From assembly GCF_014356525.2 (NCBI RefSeq), contig NC_052508.1, positions 63,032,963-63,096,962 of the forward strand: a DNA stretch of 64,000 nt, read 5' to 3'. Positions within the stretch are counted from its first letter, which is position 1. Each line of letters begins with the position of its first letter. The notes under the pieces are model-generated. The model ran no database searches. It saw only the letters and a program-made list of their open reading frames with translations, and was not told the DNA's origin. The translations under genes and the position numbers were made by a program. This document shows, piece after piece, positions 38,536 to 49,447 of this stretch. The stretch comes from Nilaparvata lugens (taxonomy: Eukaryota; Arthropoda; Insecta; Hemiptera; Delphacidae).

Positions 38536-39469
38536 GTCTCTTCATTGATTTTGTTTTTCTTCTTTCATCTTTCATATACACTCGAGACCAAACCTTCCCG
38601 TTTGAATCCTCTACTCAATCTTATTCTTCATTTTCTTCTCTGATAATCCTTGAATCATTTTTGTCTCATTTCATCCCAACATTTCTGTGAGATGTAGTAC
38701 TAGTGAAACCAGTCTGTTTATTTCTAAGGCTTTCTATCACTTCAATCTGTTAGCTACTAGCTTCACCCATCTTGGTTTTATATTTGTCTTCGAACATAAA
38801 TGAAGTAAATATAAAATCTTTCTTTAAGATTACTCATTTACAAAATTTCCAATTTGTAGAGATTTGAGTAAAATATTCTTCTTTTTAATCAGTTTTTAAA
38901 AATCAGAATTCAAAATTTCAAGTTTAGTCATTAGTTTTGAAGTGGAAATTAGACTTTTTGAAGTGAAAGTGAAATCTTAACCTTATTCTTTTTTGAAACT
39001 TTTATCTATAAAAATTTGGGAGAAGATAGTTTTGGGGCTATTCCTGTTGTCTTCTCCCATTCATATTATATTGATTATAATTATGATTTGTAATTGTCAA
39101 TGAAATGAATGAATAAATTTATCTGTGCTTAGAATTACATATATTTTGTAGTGTTGAGAGAATAATACCCAATATCTGAAATATTCATCAATGGAAAAAA
39201 TAGAATACGAAAATTTCATGAATTAACGGTTTAATCATCTAATTTTTTAATATGCAGTATTTGCTCCCATCTTGGTTGCTGTAAATAATATCACAGACAA
39301 ATAATCTAGATAAATTGTCTAGATTAATAGTCTTGAACGGTATCCTTACTCTATATTTATTATTCTTCATCGATATTTCGTACATCTTTTATCTTTAGAT
39401 GAATCATTCTTGCATCATCATTTTCTATCTCACCCACATTCAATTGCCCTTTGACCTTTGTCCTAGTGG

Positions 39470-39790
39470 CACACTCTTCACCCTTTTTATCTTCAAGCTT
39501 TCTTCTCCACCCTCTCTCCCACTATCACCCCCTATCACTCTCTCTCTCATCCTTCCTCTCTAGTCCTCTCTTCTACTATCGCTCTCTCTCTCTCACTCTC
39601 TCTCTCTCATCCTTCCTCTCTAGCCCTCTCTTCCACTATCACCTACAATTTCTCTCTCTCTTTCCAGTCTCTATCCCTCTCTTACACTTTCACTCTCTCT
39701 CTGTCTCTCATCCTTCCTCTCTAACCCTCTCTTCCACTATCACACATACTCCTCTCTCTGTCTCTCTCCTCAGCCAACCTCTCTCTTTCA
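39470..39790. repeat. CT-rich minisatellite
   Basis: Imperfect repeats of a unit like CATCCTTCCTCTCTAGCCCT with intervening CTCTCTCT. From 38,536 to 39,469 and 39,791 to 40,200 I see nothing else of note. Confidence 0.65.
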
Positions 39791-40199
39791 CTGGCCACCC
39801 TCAACAAATCAGTTTTGTCTGCTGATGATGACTGGTGTTCTGACAGAACAGCTGTCTCACTCATTAGCTGCTGCATTATTCCTCGGCGTGCACAAATTAG
39901 AAATCGCTGCATTTTCAGCTGGGAGACCTCTGGTTATCGAGTAGGCAGCATCCAACCCTAATTGATACTTTTTGCTCCACTACGAACAATGGCGAATTGA
40001 TCCAGACCAGCTGCCCGCGTTTGATAACTGCAATACTGGTCTGTGTTTTTCGTTCAGGTTAGTATATTTACTCTGGAAGTGCATACAATTCTCAAATATC
40101 AACACAGATTCAAATATCAAAAATTTCCGTTCTGGTTTGAAATAGAAGTGTTACACAAGCACGAGGTATGATATAGAAAGTTAAAACTGAATTGGACCC

Positions 40200-40437
40200 A
40201 TTGAATGAATAAAATTGAAATTATATAGTACAGTAGTAGCCTGATATAGACAGTTCAGACGGGTTTTTTTGCACAATCCCTGAGAAATAAGGAAAAATTT
40301 TTGCGCAAATCCCCCTCCCCCAAATAAGCCAAATGGTCAAAACCCCAATTTGCTTGTGGGTCTGCATCAATTGAAAATTCATTAAAGCTTGTGCAATCGA
40401 AATAAGCACTCATCTTATCAGTTCGAACGTTTCAAAG
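40200..40437 (-). mobile_element. Left flank: distal end of the older, interrupted Polinton (extent uncertain)
   Basis: Immediately left of the target duplication, the reading frame of the interrupted coiled-coil gene on the minus strand would continue a few codons to a stop. Beyond that there is no recognisable coding sequence. Part of this stretch is therefore inferred to be the remaining end of the older element; where host DNA begins is not visible. Confidence 0.35.
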
Positions 40438-40443
40438 CAAATG
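40438..40443. repeat. Target-site duplication, left (caaatg)
   Basis: The same six bases follow the right TIR at 59,273-59,278. Six-base duplications are the established integration footprint of Maverick/Polinton elements. Confidence 0.85.
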
Positions 40444-41123
40444 AGTAGAGTATATTAGCGGGGACAAGGAAGCTTTTTTGCTCGAGATCCCCCTCCCCCC
40501 TCTCCCCCCTCGTCCATCCCTCCTCCCCTTCCCCCCGCCTGTAGGGCGGGGGGTGTTCTAAAAATAGATTTCCCCTTCCCCCTGTCCAGTGGAGGTGAGG
40601 GGGAGTGAGAGAGAGGGAGATATATCTTTCTCTCTCTTTCTAAATCCCCTTCCCCCTGTCCAGTGGAGGTGAGGGGGAGTGAGTGAGAGGGAGATATATC
40701 TTTCTCTCTCTTTCTAAAAATAGATTTCCCCTTCCCCCTGTCCAGTGGAGGTGAGGGGGATAGAGAGAGAGAGAGAGGGAGATATCTCTCTCTCTCTCTC
40801 CAGGTGAGGGAAAAAAAATTTCCCTTTTAGGAGGAAAAATTCCCTCTCTGTCTACTGTCAAATTGAAGTGAATTCATATTTCTACATCTAATGCTATGCT
40901 GACAGATTGAGGTGAATTCTAAAGATGTGGGGGAAAAAATCTCTTGAGAGGGAAAAATTCCTTTGGTGACAAATTAAAGTGAATTCATATTTCTACATCT
41001 AATGCTATAGTGACAAATTGAAGTGAATCCATTTCGCTCTACTATGATAGAGATAGAGATCTCCTTCTTTTACTCATGTCATCTCTTTCCCGCACCCTTT
41101 CCGAAAGGAGATAAGAATCAATT
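40444..41123 (+). repeat. Left terminal inverted repeat
   Basis: About 680 bases matching the complement of 58,540-59,272. It includes a GC-rich block (40,490-40,552), three units of about 82 bases (about 40,556-40,800, with CCAGTGGAGGTGAGGGGGA), and a module with CATTAGATGTAGAAATATGA-like sequence. It is shorter than the right copy because it has fewer module copies. Confidence 0.9.
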
Positions 41124-41880
41124 CTTTCCACATCTAATGGTATACTAACAAATTGAACTACATTCATTTCGCTCTACTATGATGACAGGGTCAATTGATT
41201 CTTATCTCTTTCCCACACCCTTTACGAAAGCGAGTAAAGGGGGGAAGAATCAAGTTCCATTTGATCGTGGGTATAGTGTGAAACGATTCTCACCAGCCTT
41301 ACAAAAGGAAGGAATCTAGTATGGGAAGATATTAGCTCTTTAGAGTAAAGTGACAGCTGCATTTGACCGCACGCGTCTCTCATCTGGTCCGCACCCTGTG
41401 AGGTCGTTTAATAACTCCTACAATGAAAACCGTTGTATGAAAAAAAAACGATTTATGTGAGAAGTGTTACTTGTTAAAGTTACTTTGCTCAACCTTCTTC
41501 AAGATTTATCGACATAGTCAAAAATGACTAGGGTGAAAACTATAGCTGTTGAAGTTGACTTGTACAAGCTTTTTTTAAAGATTTATTGACATGCTCAAAA
41601 ATGTCAATCAGGGTGGTGCAGACTGTAATTTGAAACTATAGGTGTTAAAGTTCACTTGTACAACCTTTTTTTAAAGATTTATTGATATGCTCAAAAATGT
41701 CAATCAGGGTGGTCTACACTGAAACTATAGGTGTTGTCTCACTTTACCTTTAAAAGATTTATTGTCATGCTCAAAAATGCCAATCATGGAGGTCTAGACT
41801 GAAACTATAGGTGTTGTCTCACTTTACCTTTAAAAGATTTATCGAAATACTCAAAAATGTCTAGACTGAAACATTCACTC
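41124..41880. repeat. Subterminal region with about 85-bp tandem repeats
   Basis: 41,130-41,260 contains an inverted echo of the TIR inner edge (TCAATTGATTCTTATCTC). From 41,465 to 41,870, five imperfect units contain AAAGATTTATTGACATGCTC and GAAACTATAGGTGTT. No gene is recognised. It lies between the TIR and the 3' end of the leftmost gene. Confidence 0.65.
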
Positions 41881-41901
41881 TCTCACACTCAACTCAAGAT
41901 T

Positions 41902-42921
41902 TTATGTTTTCGGCGCCAATATAAAGTCTTTATACTTGACCAAATCCATTTTTTCTGTAATAATTTGTACTACCTGATGTTCGTTAAGCCCATGATCTTT
42001 CGCTTCGATCCAATTCATGTGGAAAGAAACTTCGGCATATTTTGATACTATATCATACGCCATTTTGTGGATAAATAGACTTAGGTACTCAATGAAGGGC
42101 GCCGAACATTGCAGTCTCATGACAGCACCCTCTTCCGAATTTTTAATTCCCTCAGCTATTTCATCACGAACACTTTTCACAGCGTCTACCATCTTGTTTT
42201 TCTTAATAAAATCTTCAATATCATTTTTAGTTGCATACTTTTCTGCAATTTGTTTAATCAGAATAGCAATAGCATCTTTTGTAATAAACTGCTCAATACC
42301 CTCCATAATATTAGCTTTTATTGCACCCGCCATTTCAGATAATCGTTTTTCAAACTCTTCCTTTGTTATTGAAGAACTAATCAATTTCTGCAAAGTAGAT
42401 TCTAAATATTGCTTATCAATTCCCGATGGGTGAGTTTCATTTACTTTAGTAAAAATTTCTGTACTAAGTTGTTTCAATTTAGTATTGAGATAGTTTCTGT
42501 CCAACACCTCCAAATTCTTAATTTTATCTGATACGGCTTTTAATTTTTCATCTAAATAAGCCTTATCAACTTTATCGTTGTTAATACTGAGCAACTGAGA
42601 TGAAAAGCTGTCTGTTAAAGTTTTCACTTCCCCTAAAGCACTCTCTAGTGTTTGAGTTCTCTCTCCAATAGCTTTATCGATATTGGCACTGAAATTTTGT
42701 AAGGTGCTTAGAATATGTTCTCTTTCAATTATGCTCACTCCAATATTCTTTGTATTTTCCGAAACGAGTTTGGTTATTTGCGAATCTAAATAAAATTTCA
42801 CAGCTTCGCTGATTCCTTGCTGATTTATCGATTCGATTATCTTCTGTGTTATCGAGTCAATATCACACGTAAGACTAGCTCCGCTAGGTGTATCAATTCG
42901 TCCGAATCGATGCAGAGTCAT
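41902..42921 (-). CDS. Coiled-coil structural-type protein (fibre-like?)
   Basis: A protein of about 339 residues of unknown function. After an N-terminal TLHRFGRIDTPSGA segment, most of it is predicted-looking amphipathic helix with heptads of Ile/Leu, Lys and Glu. It has repeated YLDxKLK-type segments and a conserved C-terminal domain with VMRLQCSAPF and HKMAYDI. The start is set at the ATG that reads MTLHRF, because the sister copy at 60,184 conserves only this ATG and it follows the upstream gene's stop closely. A trimeric coiled coil fits a fibre or tail-like virion protein, but that role is inference. It is the last gene of the leftward block. Confidence 0.75.
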   Translation of the reverse strand: MTLHRFGRIDTPSGASLTCDIDSITQKIIESINQQGISEAVKFYLDSQITKLVSENTKNIGVSIIEREHILSTLQNFSANIDKAIGERTQTLESALGEVKTLTDSFSSQLLSINNDKVDKAYLDEKLKAVSDKIKNLEVLDRNYLNTKLKQLSTEIFTKVNETHPSGIDKQYLESTLQKLISSSITKEEFEKRLSEMAGAIKANIMEGIEQFITKDAIAILIKQIAEKYATKNDIEDFIKKNKMVDAVKSVRDEIAEGIKNSEEGAVMRLQCSAPFIEYLSLFIHKMAYDIVSKYAEVSFHMNWIEAKDHGLNEHQVVQIITEKMDLVKYKDFILAPKT

Positions 42922-42928
42922 CGTGACA

Positions 42929-43834
42929 CTAAACAATTAATTTTGCTTCTTTCAGCTCTTCAACTATACTTGCTATTTCCACATCATGCCCAGTGTTCCC
43001 ACTAGCTTTTGAGGAATAGAGTAAATTTAATCTTTGCACTAATTCGTCAAAATTATCAAAGTATTGATAAATTCTATCATGAGAATTATTTTTTGCAAAT
43101 TTCAATAAACCCCAACCCTTCTTTTTACTAATTTTTTTACTGGGAAATAACTTTTGAATCAATTGTGATTTAATTCCCTGATTTCGTTTAACATAACCTC
43201 TTCGATCTAAATGTATACCTGTAAGTGTTAAGATTTTTTTATACTTATCCAGATCTCTCTCATTATAAAGATTTGAGTTTGGTCTAGCACTGAATAACAA
43301 CTCGAGTAGACCGTGTGTTAATCGAAATCTTTCACTATCAATATCTATATAACCATCAACAAATATTACTCGCTGATTACCAATATAATACACGTCATCT
43401 TTAGAATTATATGAAATTCCATAACTGATTGAATTATTCTGTTTTTCCGCATGAAACGTTTTTAGATATTGTGACAGCACATTGTCGTTTCTGCTAGAAC
43501 CAAGTAAACTGTTTTCAAATTTAGTCGAGCTTAAAAAATTGTCTGCTGAACTCTCATAACTCTGTTCATCTCCCTCCTCATTATCATCAATTTCCATACT
43601 CTCCTCTTTTACCTGTTCCTTTTTTGGTTTTACATCAGAGTGTGAGAATTTGTTTTTTCCCAGTTCAATTATGGGCTCTATTAACGGAGAGAGCGTTTTC
43701 CTATTATATTCCTCCGATCGCTTTTCAAAATTGACTAAGCTTTTATGCTTCTCTCTAATTACTTTTCTCAATTTCTTAATCTTTTCGATTAAACCAACCT
43801 CCTTTCTATTCAGCTTCCTGCCGTATGACAACAT
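42929..43834 (-). CDS. DUF8207-like Polinton protein
   Basis: 301 residues. The N-terminal third is a basic coiled coil ending in LSPLIEPIIELG, followed by an acidic Ser-rich linker (EEGDEQSYESSAD). The C-terminal domain of about 170 residues runs from YGISYNSKDD through GLLELLFSARPN and LDRRGYVKRN to the end. The GLxELLF followed by a YxxxDLxKYKxIL pattern is what I associate with DUF8207 proteins, common in insect Maverick elements; their function is not established. The gene lies 21 bases downstream of the ATPase stop and just upstream of the coiled-coil gene. The relative at 60,192 confirms the frame. Confidence 0.75.
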   Translation of the reverse strand: MLSYGRKLNRKEVGLIEKIKKLRKVIREKHKSLVNFEKRSEEYNRKTLSPLIEPIIELGKNKFSHSDVKPKKEQVKEESMEIDDNEEGDEQSYESSADNFLSSTKFENSLLGSSRNDNVLSQYLKTFHAEKQNNSISYGISYNSKDDVYYIGNQRVIFVDGYIDIDSERFRLTHGLLELLFSARPNSNLYNERDLDKYKKILTLTGIHLDRRGYVKRNQGIKSQLIQKLFPSKKISKKKGWGLLKFAKNNSHDRIYQYFDNFDELVQRLNLLYSSKASGNTGHDVEIASIVEELKEAKLIV

Positions 43835-43855
43835 GACTGCACAAAGAATTAATCT

Positions 43856-44533
43856 CTACTGAACGGTAAGAAACGTATCGAGCGAATCTCGGTACTTCCC
43901 GCTATTAATTCCACACTCGGTCATAATAGTTAGAAAATTATGAGGTTTACGATTCCAAACTGTATGACAAAGTTTAACGAAATCTTTATAAGTAATATCT
44001 GCTCCAACATGATCTCTGTGAATTAATTTCAGACTCAATAAATCTACCTTGAAGATTATAATCATATTTGCGTTGTCCCTAGTGAAATGTTTCTGCGTTG
44101 CCCCATAACTCTGAATTAAATATGCAGTGTCAATATTACGATGTCGACCCATGGTAAAATATTCTCTTATTTGAGGCACGTGATTAAGTTGAAAGTCATC
44201 GAAAATGACCAGAGAATATTGTTGAATTTTATTGGGGTGAGCTATAGATTCCGAATTGCTGTTTATATGAAATTCAATACCCTTCATTTTTGAAAAGACT
44301 TTTCTCAAAAACAAGTACTTATCTTGATACTCGCTCTTCGTGTGCAAGTATATAGTTTTAAATCTCAACCCATTCTTTGAAAAAATTAAATTAAATAGTA
44401 AATTGGTCTTGCCACAACCTGAAGAGCCTATTATAAGGATCCTTGCATTATGTGGTAATAACTTACCATTTTTACACCATGTTGGCATTTCTTTCTCTCT
44501 TATAACATTGTCGAAATTTACTATCGGAATCAT
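43856..44533 (-). CDS. ATP: FtsK/HerA-type DNA packaging ATPase
   Basis: 225 residues from the first ATG (MIPIVNF); the open frame extends 17 codons upstream without another ATG. Walker A is GSSGCGKT (about residues 36-43). Walker B is SLVIFDD (about 107-113), followed by the GRHRN and IQSYG motifs typical of A32/FtsK-like packaging ATPases of Polintons, adintoviruses and giant viruses. It would pump the genome into the capsid. It is complete, with a normal length for the family. The partial relative at 61,161 shares Walker B to the C-terminus. Confidence 0.92.
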   Translation of the reverse strand: MIPIVNFDNVIREKEMPTWCKNGKLLPHNARILIIGSSGCGKTNLLFNLIFSKNGLRFKTIYLHTKSEYQDKYLFLRKVFSKMKGIEFHINSNSESIAHPNKIQQYSLVIFDDFQLNHVPQIREYFTMGRHRNIDTAYLIQSYGATQKHFTRDNANMIIIFKVDLLSLKLIHRDHVGADITYKDFVKLCHTVWNRKPHNFLTIMTECGINSGKYRDSLDTFLTVQ

Positions 44534-44584
44534 GTTAGTCACGTGTACAGCATGCGATCTGATAAGGAACTGATAAGTTATCAA

Positions 44585-44895
44585 GGAGGAAGAGATTGTG
44601 GGCTACACACCATAGCTTATCACATCGGGATGCAAGCGCTCTCCCCTTTCAATGCGCTGATAGAAGTTTCTCACCCGCGCCCTCTTCACGAGAACGCTTG
44701 AGCCTTAGCAAATAAAACTTCAGATTAAAATGAAACTGAGAAGCATTTTTTGATAGAGACGTATTATATTTACACCAAATCTTTGTCATATTTTTACACT
44801 GAATGGAATGTATTTGCAATAGATTATTTACAATAAATGTACGTGATATTTACAATAGATTATTTACAATAAATTTACATGATATTTACAAAAGA
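44585..44895. other. Intergenic region with short tandem repeat
   Basis: Separates the ATPase start from the integrase stop. 44,815-44,900 contains about 37-base units with ATAGATTATTTACAATAAAT. The position is compatible with the ATPase promoter, but no motif proves it. Confidence 0.5.
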
Positions 44896-45849
44896 TTATT
44901 TTTCATCTAATAGTTGATCTTTGGTAATATAACTAGGAGTTGAAAACCCAATCCATTTCACAAGCAGTCCTTTTTTATCTCGTTTTAATATTTTTTCAAT
45001 CAAATACACTTGTCTCTCCGATTCATTTAATTGTGTTTTTTTAATTTCTTCTGCATAAAACCTGCCACTAATTACTTCTCCGTTTAGATCTCGCAAGCTA
45101 TACGTTACAGGTTGAGAAGGAAATATAGAATGAATTACAAAATACTCTGCGCTCCAGTTTATGTTATAAGATTTATCGAAAAGAACCCTTTTCTTTGAGA
45201 TTCGTACAACATCTCCTAGCTTAAATTTCGGTTTTGAATTTTTCAATTTATATCGTCTATTGAATGCAGAATTCAATGACATTAAAACATGATTACGATC
45301 TTTTTTCGTCACATCTTTAGGTTTCATTCTAATGGATGAATGCATTGTTGCATTATAATCTCGAACTAATCTGTCTAGTTGTGATGACCAGTTTTTGGTT
45401 CCATGTTCAGTTAAATATCTATAAATTTTTGCTTTAAGTGTTCTATTAAACCTTTCAACTATGGAAGCTTTCTTATCAGTAAAAACATGATAATGTTTAA
45501 TACTATATCTATCTAATAATGCTTTAACTTTTAAATTAAAGAATTCTGTTCCTTGATCTGTTTGGAACAGCTTAACTCCTTTATTTTTAGAAATAATTGG
45601 CTCGAGAGCGTTAAATACAGATTGGCTTGTCTTGTCTTTTAATGGTACACAATATGCAAATTTTGAAAAACAATTAATAACAGCTAAGATATATTTGTAA
45701 CCCTTATTAAAACGTGATAAACTTGTCATCTCAATGAGATCGGCTTGAAGCAAGTCTTTTTCACTTTTCAACTCATATTTGCGAGTGGGATAGTTCACAC
45801 GCGGCACGCTATGAAGCTCTAAAGCTAACTTAGATCTAATAATATTCAT
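44896..45849 (-). CDS. INT: Retroviral-type integrase (rve) with chromodomain-like tail
   Basis: About 317 residues from the ATG that reads MNIIRSK; a longer open frame uses a TTG. The RNase H-fold DDE core has D in QADLIEM (about residue 37), D in QTDQGTEF (about 98) and E in SIVERFNRT (about 132), with 33 residues between the last two. The C-terminus (VYLIEKILKRDKKGLLVKWI) looks like a chromodomain, as in known Polinton integrases and Ty3-type elements. It would cut and join the TIR ends, giving the 6-bp duplication. I see no clear N-terminal HHCC finger. It lies between the ATPase and polymerase. Confidence 0.92.
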   Translation of the reverse strand: MNIIRSKLALELHSVPRVNYPTRKYELKSEKDLLQADLIEMTSLSRFNKGYKYILAVINCFSKFAYCVPLKDKTSQSVFNALEPIISKNKGVKLFQTDQGTEFFNLKVKALLDRYSIKHYHVFTDKKASIVERFNRTLKAKIYRYLTEHGTKNWSSQLDRLVRDYNATMHSSIRMKPKDVTKKDRNHVLMSLNSAFNRRYKLKNSKPKFKLGDVVRISKKRVLFDKSYNINWSAEYFVIHSIFPSQPVTYSLRDLNGEVISGRFYAEEIKKTQLNESERQVYLIEKILKRDKKGLLVKWIGFSTPSYITKDQLLDEK

Positions 45850-45910
45850 GATATTTACAACAGTCAAATCAAAATCAGTGGTGTTGGATGGTTGTCATGG
45901 GACATACTGA

Positions 45911-46888
45911 TCAATCATTTAGAGTGTTGAGACTATAATGACCGAAAGGCAGAGTATCAACACCATTTTCAGCAATATACCTCTTATCATCATAAGGGCT
46001 CAAACAGATTTTTGCGCATTCAACCTGGTACATAGTGTGATTATACGATCTTAACATATTAAATTTTTCTACATGTTCACTACGTTCAAACAATGATTTC
46101 ATATATAAATTAAAATTAAGCTTTCTACATTTTACTCCGCTCTGTACACCCTTTGCTATACATTTATTTACAAGTTCTTCATTCTCGTTACAAACTAAAT
46201 ATGAGTAAAGTTTGGATCTAAGTCCGAGAAATCTATGGACAGGCTTTGACCCTGTCTCATCCTTGAACTTTCCTACAACTTTATTCCTCTCCATGGAAAA
46301 GCAAGGGTGGGAAGGTGGATAGTTAGAAGTATCGAAAAGGGTCAAATTTTCTCTAATCAACTGATACACATCTTCGACTTTAAGGTTAAGAAGAAAACTG
46401 TCGGTGTCAGTCATGCACAATTCTATACGATCCCACGGTATAATTTTTTGTAATTTACAATAGAAAAAATCGTACATATGGAATTTACTCAACTCCAGTA
46501 CACTGAAGCCGGAATAGACAGGCTTGTTCATTTTAAGTTCCAACTTACGAGAGAAAACCGCGATCACGTTCGGACTAATTATTTGCCAGCGTTTACATAG
46601 CGGGTTTGAAATGTACTTATCTAACCGTTTTTCATCCGTGATAATTTTAACATTCATTTGCTTACGACTACTCTGTATTGTCTTGCCAAATATCAGATTG
46701 CAACAGGCCTTAAAGAAGGATATTTCAAATTTATTTTTCGCGTTCTGTCTATTCCGGATATTAAAGTCGATGTAGCTTTTCAGCCAGGGAGATTGGGAAA
46801 AGCTAATGACGCGATGCACTTTCAATAATTTCAAACCGAGCTGGAGGTAGAGCTTTAAAATTGATATAGTGAACAATGTACTTTTCAC
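45911..46888 (-). pseudogene. POLB: DNA polymerase B, C-terminal palm/thumb segment
   Basis: Frame carrying the C-terminal polymerase motifs. Motif B is FFKACCNLIFGKT (about residues 58-70 of this frame). Motif C is MTDTDS (about 159-164), with the catalytic Asp pair. The tail ICLSPYDDKRYI followed by TLPFGHYS is typical of Polinton polymerases. It overlaps the next segment by about 85 bases in a different frame. The register changes at the A/T run 46,857-46,862, where one extra base relative to the family pattern would explain it. The catalytic residues are preserved, so the break may be recent or an assembly error. Confidence 0.85.
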
Positions 46889-48524
46889 GGTCGAAAAGTG
46901 TGTTCATGAGCTTTTTGGTTCCAGTTTGACCGTTCTCATTTGTTTGGTAGTCCGACAGCAATTCGCGCGGTGGCGTTTGGTGGAGAGGGGCGAGGGGGAA
47001 GCTCGCATGCTTGTCATGCAACTCTTGGGGGTACTTGAGATCGCATTCTATTATATACCCGGTTTCTGAATTGCTGTCCAAATTCGCGAAATCAAGGCTG
47101 GAAATTTCTTCCTCTGAGAGGAATTTGAAATTTCCAACAGGCAAGCTTCGGCTCATAGCTTCCGAGTATAAACTGTTTGCATCGATATAAAGCAGATAAT
47201 TAGACGGTTTTGAAGGATCGTATGTTTCGGGTAGATGTTTGTTATTCGCCTCACAATAACGTTTGCCGATAAATGAGACCCCGCCTCTCATTCCCGCCTC
47301 AAACATAAGATGCATGTCCGGATGTGTTAGTAATTCCAGTTCGACTTTAGTGTGTTTCAGCATGCAATTCCAGGTGAAGTGGGCAAGGGAAACAAAATGG
47401 GTCACATCGAGGCCATATGAGCTAAAAAGCGTAGACCTCATGGATTCAAAAACTACCGCTAATAGCATTACGTCCAAACATAAATAAAAATCGTGATATT
47501 CACCCAGATTTTTCAGCTTGAATGTTGAGAACACTCTTTGCGCATGCTCATATTCTTCGCGAGACAAAGGTGTATCAGTTAAGTCGTTATGAAAACATTC
47601 AATGGGGGGAAGCGATGTTTCCGCGAATTTTTCGGGACAGCTCATGTACGAGTAGGGATATACTCCTTTCTTCAACAAGAGCTGTCTGTGTTCGCGAGGT
47701 GGATCATGAAACACCGAAAATAATCGTTCGAACTTCTTTTCCATATCTGTACTCTCTACCAAATTACGCACCAATACTTCCAAGGATTCAGACATAAACT
47801 TGTAGGAATCTAAAAATTTAATTTTGCCTACTGAAAGTGTCAAAAATCTCTCCGACGTATTTGCGATGCAGGAAATTTCTTTTTTACATTTACCGAGCGA
47901 TTTTAGAATAAAATGCGAATCAAAACCGGAGAAATTATGAAAATAACACGATATGTACTCCGGAGTACGAGCTGATAAATTACAAGAAACATGTGCCGCA
48001 CACAAGTAATTACCGGTTTCATGCGCGTGGTGACGACATTTAATATCGGTTTCTGAGAACGGTTCAGCACAAAGCCCACAGTTTACTGAATTTTGAAATT
48101 CACGCTCTTGACTCTCGGATAAAGCTTGCATCGGAATTTCTCGTTTCATATCCTCATACAAAATGTCACCGAGATCTGTAATTTCCTGAAGAAATTTCTC
48201 CATGATTTTTTCGTCTAAACTACTCGATCTATGGAGTACAGGTCCGTGAGCGATTTCGCCGTTAACATCGATAACAACGAAACAATACCCGCAGGGAATA
48301 TGTCGCGCCGTTTTCTTTGTGTAACTACGAGTAATTTCATCAGAATCGGAATCATCATCATCATCATTATCGATATTAACAACGTATGTTTCTAAATCCG
48401 CGTAAATGGTGTACTTTTTCTTCAACGTCGCGCCTAGTTTCTTGAATTTTATTGTCTCTCCGCGTTTAGGATATGAAACGCGCTGAGATTCAAACTTGGA
48501 ACAAAGTTCCATATGTTTCAACAA
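46803..48524 (-). pseudogene. POLB: DNA polymerase B, exonuclease and motif A segment
   Basis: 573-residue frame with Exo I (YADLETY, about 41-47), Exo II (FHNFSGFDSHF, about 195-205), Exo III (YHDFYLCLD, about 343-351), the GMRGGVSFIGKRY element and motif A (YIDANSLYSEA, about 447-457). A Cys/His cluster (CGLC, then CRHHAHETG and CAAH) at about 149-177 is usual in this clade. The frame is open upstream of 48,524 and continues to near 48,695. The true protein therefore starts earlier and ends in another frame. Confidence 0.88.
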
Positions 48525-48702
48525 ATTTGCTTTCCCATCACAATTTTTGGTTTTGTTTGATATGAACCGGTGAAAACAAAAATTACAAACATGTACTTGA
48601 CCCTTGTGTTTTGAAAGGTGAGAGAGAAGACGAGATAGGCCGTTTTTCCCGTTCGCGGTATTTACTAAACAGAAATGAGTTTTTCCTGCATCGCTTTTAG
48701 CA

Positions 48703-49386
48703 TTAAAAGATTAATTGGTGTTTACGCGTGCGGAAAATGCTTGTACGGAAGGGGAAAAACTTTTTGTTGTCGTATGCGATGACGTGAATTGCAATGTCCG
48801 GATTGAGTATTTCAAATTTCTTAATATCGCGTGTCGTCACCGGGAAATTTACACCTCGCGTATTGAGTCTGTGAGCAAACTTGCTCAAATACTTTACAGT
48901 CAGGTGTGAGTCCTTTGGCTTCTGATGGAAATACGCGAGCACTGACCATAAAAAGCATTTTTCGTCAGAGAGATTTTTCACATTTATAATACATTTTTTG
49001 TTTTTCAAAAACTGGGGTGTCTGAATGAAACTGGATGTGTATATAGGATTAAATTTAATCACATTCACATCCAGTGATTCAATTTTCTTTAGCACCCATC
49101 CACTCCCATATCTTACAAAATTTTCAAAAGATGAGAGAATTTTTCTCACAGCTAACATGAAATGCTCATTAAACTCTTCATAGTTCTCAAGCACATTTAG
49201 TGCTATGTTGGAGTAACTATGTAGATTTATTAGAGATGAGACAGAGTCACCAACCTGCTTGTCATCCATCACCACTAATTTATACAGCAAAACATTGAGG
49301 ACGATGAACCACTTAACATTGCCATCATAGCGTGCGGCATGTTCCCTAATTATATCGAAAACTCGACGTTTCGAGCTCTCGAGCAC
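48703..49386 (-). pseudogene. POLB: DNA polymerase B, N-terminal segment
   Basis: 227-residue frame with YGSGWVLKKIESL, then KKCIINVKNLSDEKCFLWSV and RGVNFPVTTRDIKKFE. This is the typical N-terminal domain of Polinton/adintovirus polymerases, where the protein-priming region lies. It ends just before the next segment. Two one-base offsets, near 48,715 and 48,695, separate it from the exonuclease frame. The frame stays open upstream past 49,430 with no ATG, so the real start is missing or lies across a splice or deletion. Confidence 0.8.
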
Positions 49387-49447
49387 GCTGCTGATGTCGA
49401 TATCCTCCTCCTCATCGAGGCTGATGCGATGACGGACTGCTGCGGAA

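Noticed and set aside
38013..38690. Ser/Phe/Leu-rich and Lys/Arg-rich frames on both strands
   Set aside because: Pure CTT/TCC repeat; both strands open only because of composition.
42017..42433. 138-residue frame antisense to the coiled-coil gene
   Set aside because: Shadow of a real gene; the leftward frame is supported by the homologous copy at 59,268.
44896..45849. Endogenous retrovirus or LTR retrotransposon, from the integrase
   Set aside because: No reverse transcriptase, gag or LTRs; neighbours are Polinton genes within one pair of TIRs.
46850..46870. Programmed ribosomal frameshifting in the polymerase
   Set aside because: The needed shift is +1 at a plain A/T run, two more offsets exist upstream, and no stimulatory structure is evident; indel or sequencing error is simpler.
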